Positions 52,519-62,927 of a stretch of DNA of 64,000 nt are shown here, in pieces (position 1 is the stretch's first letter; every line of letters begins with the position of its first letter). A model generated the notes under the pieces. It was not told the origin of the DNA. It ran no database searches and worked only from the letters and a program-made list of their open reading frames with translations. A program made the translations under genes and the position numbers. The stretch spans positions 106,995-170,994 of the forward strand of contig NZ_FOHW01000004.1 of NCBI RefSeq assembly GCF_900111735.1. The letters are read 5' to 3'. The DNA is from Pseudomonas graminis. Its GTDB lineage: Bacteria > Pseudomonadota > Gammaproteobacteria > Pseudomonadales > Pseudomonadaceae.

Positions 52519-54264
52519 ATGGCAACGATGAAACGGAGCACTGCGACTCCGAAAGGGTTCGACTGGGCGGGCGTTATCTGGCTGTTCGTGTTTTTCTGGT
52601 ACTTCTCCGGCATCACTCAACTGCTGATCCAGCTGACCGGCATCACCGGTTTTGCCGGCTTCCGTCAGGCGTTCGTCATCAGTGGCATCTGGCTTGCGCC
52701 GATGCTGATGTTCCCGCGAAAGACCCGCGTCATGGCGGCCGTGATTGGCGTGATTCTGTGGGCCTGCTCCATGGCGAGCCTGGGTTACTTCTTCATTTAC
52801 CAGCAGGAGTTTTCCCAGAGCGTCATCTTCATCATGTTCGAATCGAACATTTCTGAAGCCGGCGAATACATGACCCAGTACTTCGCGTGGTGGATCGTGC
52901 TGGCGTTCATCGCCCACACCGCGTTCGCGATATTCCTGTGGACTCGCCTGCGCCCGGTATACATGCCACGCCCCCGCGCCTACGCCGTTGCAGCGGCGCT
53001 GTTGATCGGCATCATCGGCTACCCGCTGGCCAAGCAGTTTGCGCGGTTCGACGAAGCATCGACCGCGCTGGAAGCCTTTGAATCACGCATCGAGCCGGCG
53101 GTGCCATGGCAGATGATCGTTGCCTATCACCGTTACACCCAGCAACTGGATGGCATGCAGGACATGCTGACCAGCAGCAACAACATCGCGCCGCTGAAAA
53201 ACCTCAAGGACCAGCAAGCCAATCTGCCCACCACCCTGGTGCTGGTGATCGGCGAGTCGACCAACCGCGGGCGCATGCACCTTTATGGCTACCCGCGCCA
53301 GACCACACCGAACCTGGACGCCATGAAGGACCAGTTGCAGGTGTTCAACAACGTCATCACACCACGGCCTTACACCATCGAGGCCCTGCAGCAGGTACTG
53401 ACCTTCGCCGACGAGGAAAACCCGGACCTTTACCTGAAGACGCCATCCATCGTCAGCGTGATGAAACAGGCGGGTTACAAGACCTTCTGGATCACCAACC
53501 AGCAGACGATGACCAAGCGCAACACCATGCTCACTACCTTCTCCGAGCAGGCTGACGAGCAGGTCTATCTGAACAACAACCGCAACCAGAACGCCCGACA
53601 GTACGACGGAGACGTGCTGGCGCCGTTCACCAAGGCACTGACCGATGCCGCGCCGCGCAAACTGATCGTGGTTCACTTGCTCGGCACGCACATGGCTTAC
53701 CAGTACCGTTTCCCGGAAGAATTCGCGAAATTCAGCGGACGTGACGGCGTGCCACCTGACATCGATGACAGCAAGCTGGAGTTCTACAACAACTACGACA
53801 ACGCGGTGCTGTACAACGATTTCGTGGTGTCCAGCCTGATCAAGGAATACGGCAAGGCCGACCCGAACGGCTTCCTGCTGTACCTCTCCGACCACGGCGA
53901 AGATGTCTACGACTCGCCAGGCCGCAACACCCTGGGCCGTAACGAGAACAAGCCGACCATCCCGATGTACACCGTGCCGTTCATTGCCTACGCCTCGCCG
54001 AAGTGGAAGCAGACCCATGACTGGAATTTCGAAAGCATTCATGATCGGCCTTACACCAGTTCGAACCTGATCCACACCTGGGCACAACTGGCGGGACTGA
54101 GCTTTGACGAACTCGACACCACCAAGAGTCTGGTCAGCCTGGACTTCAAGGCGCGCCCTCGATTGATCGGCGATCCCTATGCGCCGAAAGGCCTGAGTGA
54201 CTTTGCCCACATGGAGAAGGCCGCCAGCCAGCCCGGCACCACGCCCGACGTCGTACAGAAGTAA
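52519..54264 (+). CDS. cptA: Phosphoethanolamine transferase CptA
   Basis: 581 aa from the ATG at 52519 with a GGAG site. Five N-terminal TM helices (about 17-180) and a periplasmic alkaline-phosphatase-like domain. Catalytic and Zn features: GESTNRGRMHLYGYPRQTTPN (metal Glu and region of the nucleophile Thr), VHLLGTHMAYQ and LYLSDHGEDVYD. It adds phosphoethanolamine to LPS (core or lipid A), changing surface charge and possibly polymyxin resistance. Single gene followed by a strong terminator. Confidence 0.92.
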   Translation: MATMKRSTATPKGFDWAGVIWLFVFFWYFSGITQLLIQLTGITGFAGFRQAFVISGIWLAPMLMFPRKTRVMAAVIGVILWACSMASLGYFFIYQQEFSQSVIFIMFESNISEAGEYMTQYFAWWIVLAFIAHTAFAIFLWTRLRPVYMPRPRAYAVAAALLIGIIGYPLAKQFARFDEASTALEAFESRIEPAVPWQMIVAYHRYTQQLDGMQDMLTSSNNIAPLKNLKDQQANLPTTLVLVIGESTNRGRMHLYGYPRQTTPNLDAMKDQLQVFNNVITPRPYTIEALQQVLTFADEENPDLYLKTPSIVSVMKQAGYKTFWITNQQTMTKRNTMLTTFSEQADEQVYLNNNRNQNARQYDGDVLAPFTKALTDAAPRKLIVVHLLGTHMAYQYRFPEEFAKFSGRDGVPPDIDDSKLEFYNNYDNAVLYNDFVVSSLIKEYGKADPNGFLLYLSDHGEDVYDSPGRNTLGRNENKPTIPMYTVPFIAYASPKWKQTHDWNFESIHDRPYTSSNLIHTWAQLAGLSFDELDTTKSLVSLDFKARPRLIGDPYAPKGLSDFAHMEKAASQPGTTPDVVQK

Positions 54265-54297
54265 TAAGTAGCTGTGAAGTAATCTTCGCTCCAACTA

Positions 54298-54328
54298 AAA
54301 AGGCCTGCGCAATGCAGGCCTTTTGTGT
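54298..54328. terminator. Bidirectional intrinsic terminator
   Basis: Arms AAAAGGCCTGC (54298-54308) and GCAGGCCTTTT (54314-54324) with a 5-nt loop, A-run on one side and T-run on the other. It serves cptA from the left and the TerC/CBS gene from the right. Confidence 0.9.
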
Positions 54329-54358
54329 TTTCGCCGGGATGGGTGTGCATCAGCGACA

Positions 54359-55915
54359 TTATAAAGGCGGTGTCTGGCGCAGTAGCACGCGGGTCACCCG
54401 ACGCTCCTGTACCTGCACGACTTTCATGTGCCAGCCCTCCCACTGCGCCTCATCCCCGATCACCGGCAACCGGTCAAGCAGGCTCACCACCAGCCCGGCC
54501 AGGGTCTGATAATCACTCGTCGCCCTCGCTTTGAAGCCGATGCGTTCGCGCAGATGGCTGAGGTTCATGGCGGCATTGACCAGCACGTCCTCACCTTCTT
54601 CGATCACGTCCGGGCCCTCGATTTCGCTGGCGTCCGGCAGCTCGCCGGCGATGGATTCGAGAATGTCGGTCATGGTCAGGATGCCGGCGAAATCGCCGAA
54701 CTCGTTGATCACGAACGCAATGTGCGTCGACTGCGCGCGCATCTGTTCCAGAGCGTTGAGGATCGAGAAGCTCTCCAGCAGGTTGAGGGTCGGTCGCGCC
54801 AGGTGCTCGATGTTCGGCTCGGCGCCGGACAGCCAGGCGTTGAGCATTTCCTTCTTGTGCACGAAGCCCAGCGGCTCGTCGATACGGCCCCCGCGGATTA
54901 GCGGCAGCCGCGAGTACGACGAGGTGACCAGTCGCTGGCGAATGCCTTCCGGCGTGTCATCCAGATCGATCACGTCGATGTCGTTGCGCACCGTCATCAC
55001 ACCGCGAATGGGCCGCTGCGCCAACTGAAGCACGCCGCTGATCATGACCCGCTCGCGGCGGTCAAACACCACCTCGTCGCTGTCGCCATCGAGCATGTCG
55101 GCGATCTCCTCACCGACCTCCTCCGCGCTCGGCCTGCGGCCACCCAACAGGCGCAGCACGGCATGGGCGGTGCGCTCGCGACGTGGCAGGTCGCCTTTGA
55201 CGCTGCGCTTGCGCCGTGCCCGGGCGATCTGGTTGAACACCTCGATCAGGATCGAGAAACCAATGGCCGCATACAGATAGCCCTTGGGGATATGGAAACC
55301 CAGGCCATCGGCGGTCAGGCTGAAACCGATCATCATCAGAAAGCCCAGGCACAGCATGATCACCGTCGGGTGGGCGTTGACGAAGGCGGTCAGCGGCTTG
55401 CTGGCGATGATCATGATGCCGATCGAGAACACCACCGCGATCATCATGATCGACAGCTCATCGACCATGCCCACGGCGGTGATCACGGCGTCCAGGGAGA
55501 ACACCGCGTCCAGCACGACGATCTGCGCGACGATGGGCCAGAACAACGCGTAGGTCGTACTGCCCGCTCGCTGGGCGACGTGGCCTTCCAGCCGCTCGTG
55601 CAGTTCCATGGTCGCCTTGAACAGCAGGAACACCCCACCGAACAGCATGATCAGGTCGCGCCCTGAAAAGCTCTTGCCGAAAACCTCGAACAGCGGCTCG
55701 GTCAGCGTGACCATCCACGAAATGCTCGCGAGCAGGCCCAGGCGCATGATCAACGCCAGCGACAGGCCCAGGACTCGCGCACGGTCGCGCTGCTCGGGCG
55801 GCAGCTTGTCGGCGAGGATGGCGATGAACACGAGGTTGTCGATGCCGAGCACCAGCTCAAGCACGATCAGGGTCAACAGGCCAAGCCAGGCCGTAGGGTC
55901 AGCGATCCATTCCAT
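54359..55915 (-). CDS. TerC-family membrane protein with CBS and CorC/HlyC domains
   Basis: 518 aa. TerC domain with seven or so TMs at about 1-240 ([15 protein letters not shown] and [17 protein letters not shown] carry the conserved acids), a CBS pair at about 295-420 ([14 protein letters not shown]) and a C-terminal CorC_HlyC domain. Similar to E. coli YoaE/YegH. Probable metal or membrane-stress function; TerC proteins are now linked to Mn2+ export in some bacteria. Monocistronic. Confidence 0.9.
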   Translation of the reverse strand: MEWIADPTAWLGLLTLIVLELVLGIDNLVFIAILADKLPPEQRDRARVLGLSLALIMRLGLLASISWMVTLTEPLFEVFGKSFSGRDLIMLFGGVFLLFKATMELHERLEGHVAQRAGSTTYALFWPIVAQIVVLDAVFSLDAVITAVGMVDELSIMMIAVVFSIGIMIIASKPLTAFVNAHPTVIMLCLGFLMMIGFSLTADGLGFHIPKGYLYAAIGFSILIEVFNQIARARRKRSVKGDLPRRERTAHAVLRLLGGRRPSAEEVGEEIADMLDGDSDEVVFDRRERVMISGVLQLAQRPIRGVMTVRNDIDVIDLDDTPEGIRQRLVTSSYSRLPLIRGGRIDEPLGFVHKKEMLNAWLSGAEPNIEHLARPTLNLLESFSILNALEQMRAQSTHIAFVINEFGDFAGILTMTDILESIAGELPDASEIEGPDVIEEGEDVLVNAAMNLSHLRERIGFKARATSDYQTLAGLVVSLLDRLPVIGDEAQWEGWHMKVVQVQERRVTRVLLRQTPPL

Positions 55916-56173
55916 GGGTCAGCGCCCCTTTACAGTCAATGGAACAACCACGAAAAGGCCCGACGCACCGCGAAGTGGGTCGAGCCAGGGAGATATCGTG
56001 TTCAAGCGGGATAAAGCGAAGTGAACGCCTTCGACCCCGTTGGAAGGGAGTCGGCGACTGGGAGGTTCCAGAGAAAGCGACATGTGAGTCCTGAAAGCAA
56101 TACGGGAGGCGATCCTATCGCGCTCCCGGAATCGTCTTACAGGACAGAACCGTTACAAATGGTTTGCGCATTG

Positions 56174-56268
56174 AGTAGGACCGGCTTTAGCCGGGAAAGC
56201 GTCAGGCGTCACACCGCAAAATTGAGGGCATTCAAACCGGCCTCTTCCCGGCTGAAGCCGGTCCCACT
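56174..56268. repeat. REPIN-like inverted REP pair
   Basis: A plus-oriented REP at 56174-56202 and a minus-oriented REP at 56237-56268 lie about 35 bp apart and can fold into one long hairpin. Both match the consensus well. The gap 55916-56318 holds no gene. Confidence 0.85.
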
Positions 56269-56318
56269 AAAAGCATCGCGTGCATCCCGTGGAATCGGCT
56301 TTCGCCATGACCACTCCG

Positions 56319-56810
56319 CTACAGCGCTTTCTGCCAGAACAACGCTCGGCCCATCTGCGGGTCCAGCTGGTAGTCGGCAAACCCCAGCTTGCGGTAAGCG
56401 CCTTTCGCCGCGTCGTTACCTTCCAGTACTTCCAGTGTGATTTTGCAGCAGCCGCGCTGGCGGGCGATTTCCTCGACCTTGGCCAGCATCTTCTGGCTGA
56501 TACCCTGCCCTCTGGCGGAGGCGATCACCACCACGTCATGGACATTGACCAAGGGTCGGCAGGCGAAGGTCGAGAAGCCCTCGAAACAGTTGACCAGGCC
56601 AACCGGCTCACCGGCGATGAACGCCAGCACGCTGAACGCATGAGGCCGCTTGGCCAATTCGATCGCCAATTGCTGACGGGTGTCCATGGACAGCGACTTG
56701 CCGCCACCCATCGCGTCTTCGGCATATTGATTAAGCAGAAATCCGATCGCGTCAGCGTGAACCGAATTGCTGTAGCTGGCTTGCAGTACCAGAACCTCAG
56801 GGGCTTGCAT
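56319..56810 (-). CDS. GNAT acetyltransferase
   Basis: 163 aa, single GNAT domain. The acetyl-CoA pyrophosphate loop reads ASARGQGISQKML at about 97-109, followed by ITLEVLEGNDAAKGAYRKLGF, the usual C-terminal pattern. Substrate unknown. A GAGGAAG site precedes the ATG. It stands alone, with a REPIN downstream. Confidence 0.88.
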   Translation of the reverse strand: MQAPEVLVLQASYSNSVHADAIGFLLNQYAEDAMGGGKSLSMDTRQQLAIELAKRPHAFSVLAFIAGEPVGLVNCFEGFSTFACRPLVNVHDVVVIASARGQGISQKMLAKVEEIARQRGCCKITLEVLEGNDAAKGAYRKLGFADYQLDPQMGRALFWQKAL

Positions 56811-57414
56811 TGACTTCCTCTACTGCTGGAGAAACCTCAACAGGCGCTCGACTCAGTGTGCCGACGTGCCACGTGGCGGCGATTCTAACGCCCTGGCGGA
56901 GAAAATATCCTTATACAGAAGTAGGAAATGTCTCTGATCGGTCAGGAATTCTTCCGCCATGCACCGAGAAAAGGCACGGCAATCGGATTGCCCGCGTCAC
57001 GTCCCACAAAAGCGCATGAGTTGCATCGGAGTAGACCAACGGCTCGATCATTGTCCAACAATCCGACCGGCGGTACCCCTTTATAAAGGCCGCCACCCCA
57101 TGCTCCACAACGGCGCATTCAGGGGGCCGCAGATCACTGCAACGCTTCGCCATTCACCCTGCACCCCATCGCAACCCCGCATGCCAGACATGGCCCGGAA
57201 AAATAGTCGAAACTTCTACACAGGCGCCGGGGTCATGTGAATAGAGCAACTATGCTGTTGAAAAATCGAAGCAGAGTCCGCTTTCACCTTGTCCCTTAAT
57301 GTGCAGTCGGTAAATGGGTATCGATCTTGCGTAGGTCTTGTGTGCCTGGCCATAGGAAATGGCCGTTTACAACTAAGTGCTGTACCAACACTGCATATCG
57401 AACTGGAGAAAACG
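56811..57414. other. Long gap upstream of glgA
   Basis: About 600 bp without a supported gene; it should contain the glgA operon promoter and leader. A perfect 12-bp palindrome CCTTTATAAAGG (57078-57089) sits inside GGCGG/CCGCC arms (57069-57073, 57090-57094). In-frame codons upstream of glgA reach back to 57289, but the good GGAGA site is at the ATG at 57415. Confidence 0.45.
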
Positions 57415-59001
57415 ATGATTAGTGCCGCTGTCAAAACCCAGAAGGGAGAGAGTTTTAATCAGCCGGCCAGCGAGCTGACCCATCTGCCGGTCTTCGCAAC
57501 GACGAGCGCACCTGTGCTGCAACTGCCTCCTGTTCAACCAGTGATTTCTTCGGTAACCCGCAAGAAAGTCCTGTTCGTGACTTCAGAGATGGCCGACCTG
57601 GTGAAAACCGGCGGTCTGGGCGATGTGTCTGCTGCACTGCCGCGCGCCATGCGCCACCTGCACGATGTACGCGTGCTGATTCCCGGCTATCCCCAAGTCA
57701 TCAATAGTGGCAATCCGATCCACATCATCAGTGAGCTGCCCGGCCACGCCGCGCTGCCACCTTGCAAGATCGGCCGGATGGACATGAAAGACGGCCTGGT
57801 CATATACGTCCTGATCTGTCCCGAGTTGTACGAGCGTGAAGGCACGCCCTACGGTGACAATGACGGTCGCGACTGGTCCGACAACCACATTCGCTTCGCC
57901 CGTCTGGGCCTGGCAGCCGCCGACTTTGCGGCCGGCGCGGTCAAGACCCAGTGGTGCCCCGAGCTGGTTCATGCCCATGACTGGCCAGCAGGTCTGGCGC
58001 CGGCGTACATGAAATGGCGCGGCCAGACCACGCCGTCGATTTTCACCATTCACAACCTGGCGTATCAGGGCTTTGTGAGCATCGCCTCCAGCCGTGAGCT
58101 GGGTATTCCGGACTCGGCACTGAGCCCGGAAGGCATGGAATTTTACGGTCAGCTGTCGTTCATCAAGGCCGGTATGGCGTATTCGAGCCACATCACCACC
58201 GTGAGCGCGACCTACGCCAAAGAAATCACCACACCGGATTTCGGCTGTGGCCTGGAAGGTTTCCTGCAGAGCAAAGCCGATCGCGGTCAGCTCAGCGGCA
58301 TCCCCAACGGCATTGACGAAAGCTGGGACGCTGCGACGGACGAACACCTGATTTGCCGCTTCGCACCGAATGAGTGGACCCGCAAGGAAATCAACGCCGA
58401 CTACGTGCGCGAGCTGTTCGAGCTGGAGCCGTCCACCGGCCCGCTGTTCGCCGTGGTCTCTCGTCTGGTTTACCAAAAGGGTCTGGACCTGACCATCGGT
58501 GTTGCCGAGTACATCGTCAACAACGGTGGCCAGATCGCAATCATCGGCCGTGGCGAGCCTGAAGAAGAAGACGCCATGCGCGACCTCGCCGCTCGCTTTC
58601 CGGGCCAGGTCAGCGTGCGTGTCGGCTTCAACGAAACCGACGCACGTCGCATGTTCGCCGGCAGTGACTTCCTGTTGATGCCATCGCGCTACGAGCCATG
58701 CGGCCTGAGCCAGATGTACGCCCAGCGCTTCGGCTCCCTGCCGATCGCCCGTCGCACGGGCGGCCTGGCGGACACCATCGAGGACGGCTGCACCGGCTTC
58801 CTGTTCGACGAATCCACCGTCGAAAGCTACACCGACGCCCTGACCCGCGCATTCAAGGTCTTCGAGAGCTCCCTGCTGCTCAACGCCATGCGTTGCAGGG
58901 CCATGGCTGCTCCATTTGATTGGCACAAGGCGGTTGAACCCTATGCCGATCTCTATCAGGAGCTGCTGAAGAAGACCGCAGGTGCGGCATTGCATTATTG
59001 A
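57415..59001 (+). CDS. glgA: Glycogen synthase GlgA
   Basis: 528-aa GT5 glycogen/alpha-glucan synthase using ADP-glucose. The nucleotide-sugar motif KTGGLGD is at residues 64-70, after an N-terminal extension of about 50 residues not found in E. coli GlgA (which has KTGGLAD near residue 15). The C-terminal XGGL-type loop is in ARRTGGLADTI. First gene of glgA-treZ-malQ-treY; makes linear glucan that TreY/TreZ can convert to trehalose. Start at 57415 is chosen for its GGAGA site. Confidence 0.94.
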   Translation: MISAAVKTQKGESFNQPASELTHLPVFATTSAPVLQLPPVQPVISSVTRKKVLFVTSEMADLVKTGGLGDVSAALPRAMRHLHDVRVLIPGYPQVINSGNPIHIISELPGHAALPPCKIGRMDMKDGLVIYVLICPELYEREGTPYGDNDGRDWSDNHIRFARLGLAAADFAAGAVKTQWCPELVHAHDWPAGLAPAYMKWRGQTTPSIFTIHNLAYQGFVSIASSRELGIPDSALSPEGMEFYGQLSFIKAGMAYSSHITTVSATYAKEITTPDFGCGLEGFLQSKADRGQLSGIPNGIDESWDAATDEHLICRFAPNEWTRKEINADYVRELFELEPSTGPLFAVVSRLVYQKGLDLTIGVAEYIVNNGGQIAIIGRGEPEEEDAMRDLAARFPGQVSVRVGFNETDARRMFAGSDFLLMPSRYEPCGLSQMYAQRFGSLPIARRTGGLADTIEDGCTGFLFDESTVESYTDALTRAFKVFESSLLLNAMRCRAMAAPFDWHKAVEPYADLYQELLKKTAGAALHY

Positions 59002-59026
59002 TAACTCACTGATTAAGGAATTACGG

Positions 59027-60853
59027 ATGCCTTCGCGCACGGATCACAACTGGCGCCACGGCGCCGTCATGCTGGATCAACAACACACCCGGTTCGCCCT
59101 CTGGGCACCGGATGCCAAAAGCGTCAGCGTCGAATTCGAAAACGGGCCTGCACAGGCCCTTCAGCCAGAGCAGGACGGCTGGTTCGTTCTCGACGCCAAG
59201 TGTGTTGCCGGCACACGCTACCGTTACAACGTCGCCCTCAATGAACAAGACACCCTCACTGTTCCTGACCCGGCTTCCCGGGCTCAGGACGGCGACGTGC
59301 ATGGTTACAGCATCGTTGTCGACCAAGACGCCTATCAGTGGCAGAACACCGAGTGGCAAGGTCGGCCCTGGCACGAGGCGGTCATTTACGAGTTGCACGT
59401 CGGTGCGCTGGGTGGCTACGCAGGCGTTGAAAAGCGCCTCCAGCATCTGGTTGACACCGGTGTCACCGCCATCGAGCTGATGCCCATCGCGCAGTTCCCG
59501 GGTGATCGCAACTGGGGCTACGACGGCGTGTTGCCTTATGCCGCGCAGTCTTCCTACGGTACACCCGACCAGCTCAAGCACCTGATCGACACCGCCCACG
59601 GTCTGGGTCTGGCGGTGATTCTCGACGTGGTCTACAACCACTTCGGGCCGGACGGCAATTACCTCGGCGCCTACGCCAAGCATTTCTTCCGCAGCGACAA
59701 GAAGACCCCGTGGGGCGATGCGATCGACTTCCGCCGTCGTGAAGTGCACGACTTCTTCATCCACAACACCATGATGTGGCTGCAGGACTATCGGTTCGAT
59801 GGCCTGCGTTTCGACGCTGTACACGCCATCGAAGACCCGACCTTCCTGCAAGACCTGGCACAGCACGTACGCGATGCGATTCCGGCCGAGCGTCACGTCT
59901 GGCTGACCCTGGAAAACGAATTCAACGAAGCCGGGCGCATGGATCAGGGCTACGACGCCCAGTGGAACGATGACGGCCACAACACCCTGCACGTCTTGCT
60001 GACCGGCGAGACTGACGCGTACTACACCGACTTCGCCGAAAAGCCCACGCAAAAGCTGGCGCGCCTGCTGGGCGAAGGCTTCGTCTATCAAGGCGAATCC
60101 ACCCGCCATGGTCATGCCCGGGGCGAACCAAGCGGCCACCTGCCGCCGACCTCCTTCGTGTTGTTTCTGCAGAACCACGATCAGATCGGCAACCGTGCCT
60201 TCGGCGAGCGTCTCGTCCAGTTGAGCCCACCGCAAGCACTGAAGGCGGCGACCGCGCTGTTGCTGCTTTCACCGATGATTCCGCTGATGTTCATGGGCGA
60301 TGAATGGGGCGCGAGCGAACCCTTCCTGTTCTTCACTGACTTCCATGACGAGCTGGCAGACGCCGTGCGTGAAGGCCGTCGAGGCGAGTTCAAGGATTTC
60401 GCCGCGTTCAAGGACCCGGCCAAGCGCGAGCAGATCCCTGACCCTAACGCGCTGAAAACCTTCGAAGCCTCACGCCCGGCGTTCGATGCGTTGCTGCTGG
60501 AAACCGACAAGGGTCAGGACCATCGCAACTGGCTGGCGCTGTACAAGACGCTACTGGAAATCCGTCGCACCGAGCTCTTCCCTCGCCTGCACGGTGCGAG
60601 TGCCCTCGGCGTGAAAGAGCTGGGCGACAAAGCCGTCAGCGCACGCTGGACACTGGGCGACGACAGCGAGCTGCGCATCGATCTGAACCTCGGCACCGAG
60701 GCGGTCGACACCGATGACTACACCGGCTACAGAGTGCTTCATCAGTCCCACGCCAAGTCCGCAGAACTTTCCCCATCCGCCACCCTCAATCCATACACGG
60801 CCATTGTCAGCCTGAAATCGAGTGATGTTGTGGAGGAACAGGATGAGCAATGA
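59027..60853 (+). CDS. treZ: Malto-oligosyltrehalose trehalohydrolase TreZ
   Basis: 608-aa GH13 enzyme that releases trehalose from maltooligosyl-trehalose. N-terminal CBM48-like domain (about 10-100), then the barrel with DVVYNHFGPDGNYL, nucleophile Asp in GLRFDAVHAI, acid Glu in LTLENEFNEAG and third acid in LQNHDQIGNRA. Start at ATG 59027 has an AAGGA site, 25 bp after glgA. Overlaps malQ by 11 bp. Confidence 0.95.
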   Translation: MPSRTDHNWRHGAVMLDQQHTRFALWAPDAKSVSVEFENGPAQALQPEQDGWFVLDAKCVAGTRYRYNVALNEQDTLTVPDPASRAQDGDVHGYSIVVDQDAYQWQNTEWQGRPWHEAVIYELHVGALGGYAGVEKRLQHLVDTGVTAIELMPIAQFPGDRNWGYDGVLPYAAQSSYGTPDQLKHLIDTAHGLGLAVILDVVYNHFGPDGNYLGAYAKHFFRSDKKTPWGDAIDFRRREVHDFFIHNTMMWLQDYRFDGLRFDAVHAIEDPTFLQDLAQHVRDAIPAERHVWLTLENEFNEAGRMDQGYDAQWNDDGHNTLHVLLTGETDAYYTDFAEKPTQKLARLLGEGFVYQGESTRHGHARGEPSGHLPPTSFVLFLQNHDQIGNRAFGERLVQLSPPQALKAATALLLLSPMIPLMFMGDEWGASEPFLFFTDFHDELADAVREGRRGEFKDFAAFKDPAKREQIPDPNALKTFEASRPAFDALLLETDKGQDHRNWLALYKTLLEIRRTELFPRLHGASALGVKELGDKAVSARWTLGDDSELRIDLNLGTEAVDTDDYTGYRVLHQSHAKSAELSPSATLNPYTAIVSLKSSDVVEEQDEQ

Positions 60854-62927
60854 GCAACTGGAAATACTGGCGGCCCAGGCGGGCCTGTCGGTTGACTGGA
60901 AGGACGCCAACGCCAAACCGCAGCACGTAAGCCCCGAGGTCCTGCGCAAGGTCCTCGGCGGCCTGGGTTACCCCGCTGAGACAGATCAAGACGTCGAAGC
61001 CAGCCTCAAACGTCTGAACGAGGAGAGCCAGTCAGCCACTCCGCCGCCGTTGATGACCGTCGACCATGGCCAGGATCTGGATCTGTCGAGCTGGTTCACC
61101 GCAGGCACTGCATTCAAGTTGACGCTGGAAGACGGTTCGCTGCTTGAGGCGAAACTCACCGACAAAGCCGCCCTTCCAGGGTTAGCCACAGTCGGTTACC
61201 ACCAGTTGGAAGTGGACGGCCAGCAGTTGACCGTCGCCGTTGCGCCGAAGACCTGCTTCAGCCTGACCATGGCCAACAAGAAGGCGATTGCCCGCGACTG
61301 GGGCCTGACCACTCAGCTGTACTACCTGCGTCGAGACGGCGATGGCGGTATCGGCGACACCCAGGGGCTGGAAGCCTTCGTTCGCGAAGCGGGTCGCCGT
61401 GGCGCCTCGGCGGTCGCGATCAGCCCGGTTCATGCGATGTTTTCCAACGACAGCGAGCGCTATAGCCCCTACTCGCCTTCCAGCCGGCTGTTCCTCAACG
61501 CGCTGTATGCCGCGCCGGGCACCATTCTGGGTGACCGTGCGGTTGAGCTGGCGATCGAGAAGTCCGGCCTGGCTGACGAGTTCAAGCGTCTGGAATCCCT
61601 GGAGCTGATCGAATGGCCCGCCGCAGCCAAGGCAAAATATGCCCTGCTTCGCGAGCTGTATGCCGGTTTCATCGGCAGCGATCACCCCTTCCATGAGGAC
61701 TTCAAGAGCTTCCGTCGCGCGGGTGGTGAAGCCCTGGAAAACCACTGTCGGTTTGAGGCCTTGCGTGATGCAGGCGATGAACTGGGCATCGGCGGCAACT
61801 GGCATGAATGGCCAGAGCAGTTCAAGAATCCGAAGAACCCTGCTCTTGATGCCTTTGCTGCACAGCATGAGAAAGAGATCGGCTTCCACGCTTTCGCCCA
61901 GTGGCTGATCGCTCGCGGCCTTGAGCGCGCACAGACCGCTGCCCGTTCGAGCGGCATGAGCGTCGGCTTGATCGGCGATCTGGCCGTCGGTGCAGACGGT
62001 GCCGGCAGTCAGGCCTGGAGCCGTCAGGACGAACTACTGTCCGCGCTGACCGTGGGCGCGCCGCCGGACATCCTCAACCGCTCGGGCCAGAGCTGGGGTA
62101 TTTCGGCGTTCTCGCCGACGGGCCTCAAGCGCAACGGCTTTCAGGCGTTCATTGAAATGCTCAGGGCCAACTTCGCCCACGCCGGTGGCCTGCGCATCGA
62201 CCACGTGATGGGGCTGCAGCGCCTGTGGGTGGTCCCGTTGGGATCGCCTGCCAGTGAAGGCGCTTACCTGAACTACCCGCTGGACGACATGCTGCGTCTG
62301 TTGAGCCTGGAATCCTGGCGTCACGAAGCGATTGTTCTGGGCGAAGACCTCGGCACCGTGCCCGAAGGTCTGCACGAGAAGCTGTCCGAGCGTGAAATTC
62401 TCGGCATGCGCGTGCTCTTGTTCGAGCAGGATGATGCGGTGTTCAAGCCGATCACCAAATGGTCCAAAGATGCACTGGCGACCACCAGCACCCACGACCT
62501 GCCCACCCTCACCGGTTGGCTGAGCGAGCTGGATATTCAGTGGAACAAGACCCTGGGTTTTGTCGATGACGAAACCGAACAGAAGATGCGCGACGGTCGC
62601 GAGCGTGAACGCAAAGGTCTGATCACTGCACTCAAGCAGAACTACAAGATGCCAGCCGGCGAGGACAACATCAGCGCCGCCGACATCATCGACCACAGCA
62701 TCGCTTACCTCGGCCACACCCCGGCACCGCTGGTGTTGCTCCCGATCGAGGATGCCCTCGGTATCGAAGAACAGGCGAACTTCCCCGGCACCATCGACAG
62801 TCATCCCAATTGGCGACGTCGGCTCAACGGCGACAGCGGTTCACTGCTGGATAACGCCGATGCAGCGCGACGCCTTGAAATTCTGGCAGCGGCACGCAAA
62901 CAAGCCGCGGAGCGTGATCAAAAATGA
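60843..62927 (+). CDS. malQ: 4-alpha-glucanotransferase MalQ
   Basis: 694-aa GH77 amylomaltase that rearranges maltodextrins. Nucleophile Asp in LRIDHVMGLQRLW, acid Glu in VLGEDLGTVPEG and third acid in TSTHDLPTLTGW are intact. A GAGGAACAGG site lies in the treZ end, and the start overlaps the treZ stop. It ends 4 bp into treY. Its place between treZ and treY is the usual Pseudomonas order. Confidence 0.95.
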   Translation: MSNEQLEILAAQAGLSVDWKDANAKPQHVSPEVLRKVLGGLGYPAETDQDVEASLKRLNEESQSATPPPLMTVDHGQDLDLSSWFTAGTAFKLTLEDGSLLEAKLTDKAALPGLATVGYHQLEVDGQQLTVAVAPKTCFSLTMANKKAIARDWGLTTQLYYLRRDGDGGIGDTQGLEAFVREAGRRGASAVAISPVHAMFSNDSERYSPYSPSSRLFLNALYAAPGTILGDRAVELAIEKSGLADEFKRLESLELIEWPAAAKAKYALLRELYAGFIGSDHPFHEDFKSFRRAGGEALENHCRFEALRDAGDELGIGGNWHEWPEQFKNPKNPALDAFAAQHEKEIGFHAFAQWLIARGLERAQTAARSSGMSVGLIGDLAVGADGAGSQAWSRQDELLSALTVGAPPDILNRSGQSWGISAFSPTGLKRNGFQAFIEMLRANFAHAGGLRIDHVMGLQRLWVVPLGSPASEGAYLNYPLDDMLRLLSLESWRHEAIVLGEDLGTVPEGLHEKLSEREILGMRVLLFEQDDAVFKPITKWSKDALATTSTHDLPTLTGWLSELDIQWNKTLGFVDDETEQKMRDGRERERKGLITALKQNYKMPAGEDNISAADIIDHSIAYLGHTPAPLVLLPIEDALGIEEQANFPGTIDSHPNWRRRLNGDSGSLLDNADAARRLEILAAARKQAAERDQK

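Noticed and set aside
56911..57153. 80-codon minus-strand frame in the gap before glgA
   Set aside because: Possible small gene, but no ribosome-binding site or family was seen and the region contains a palindrome that may be regulatory.
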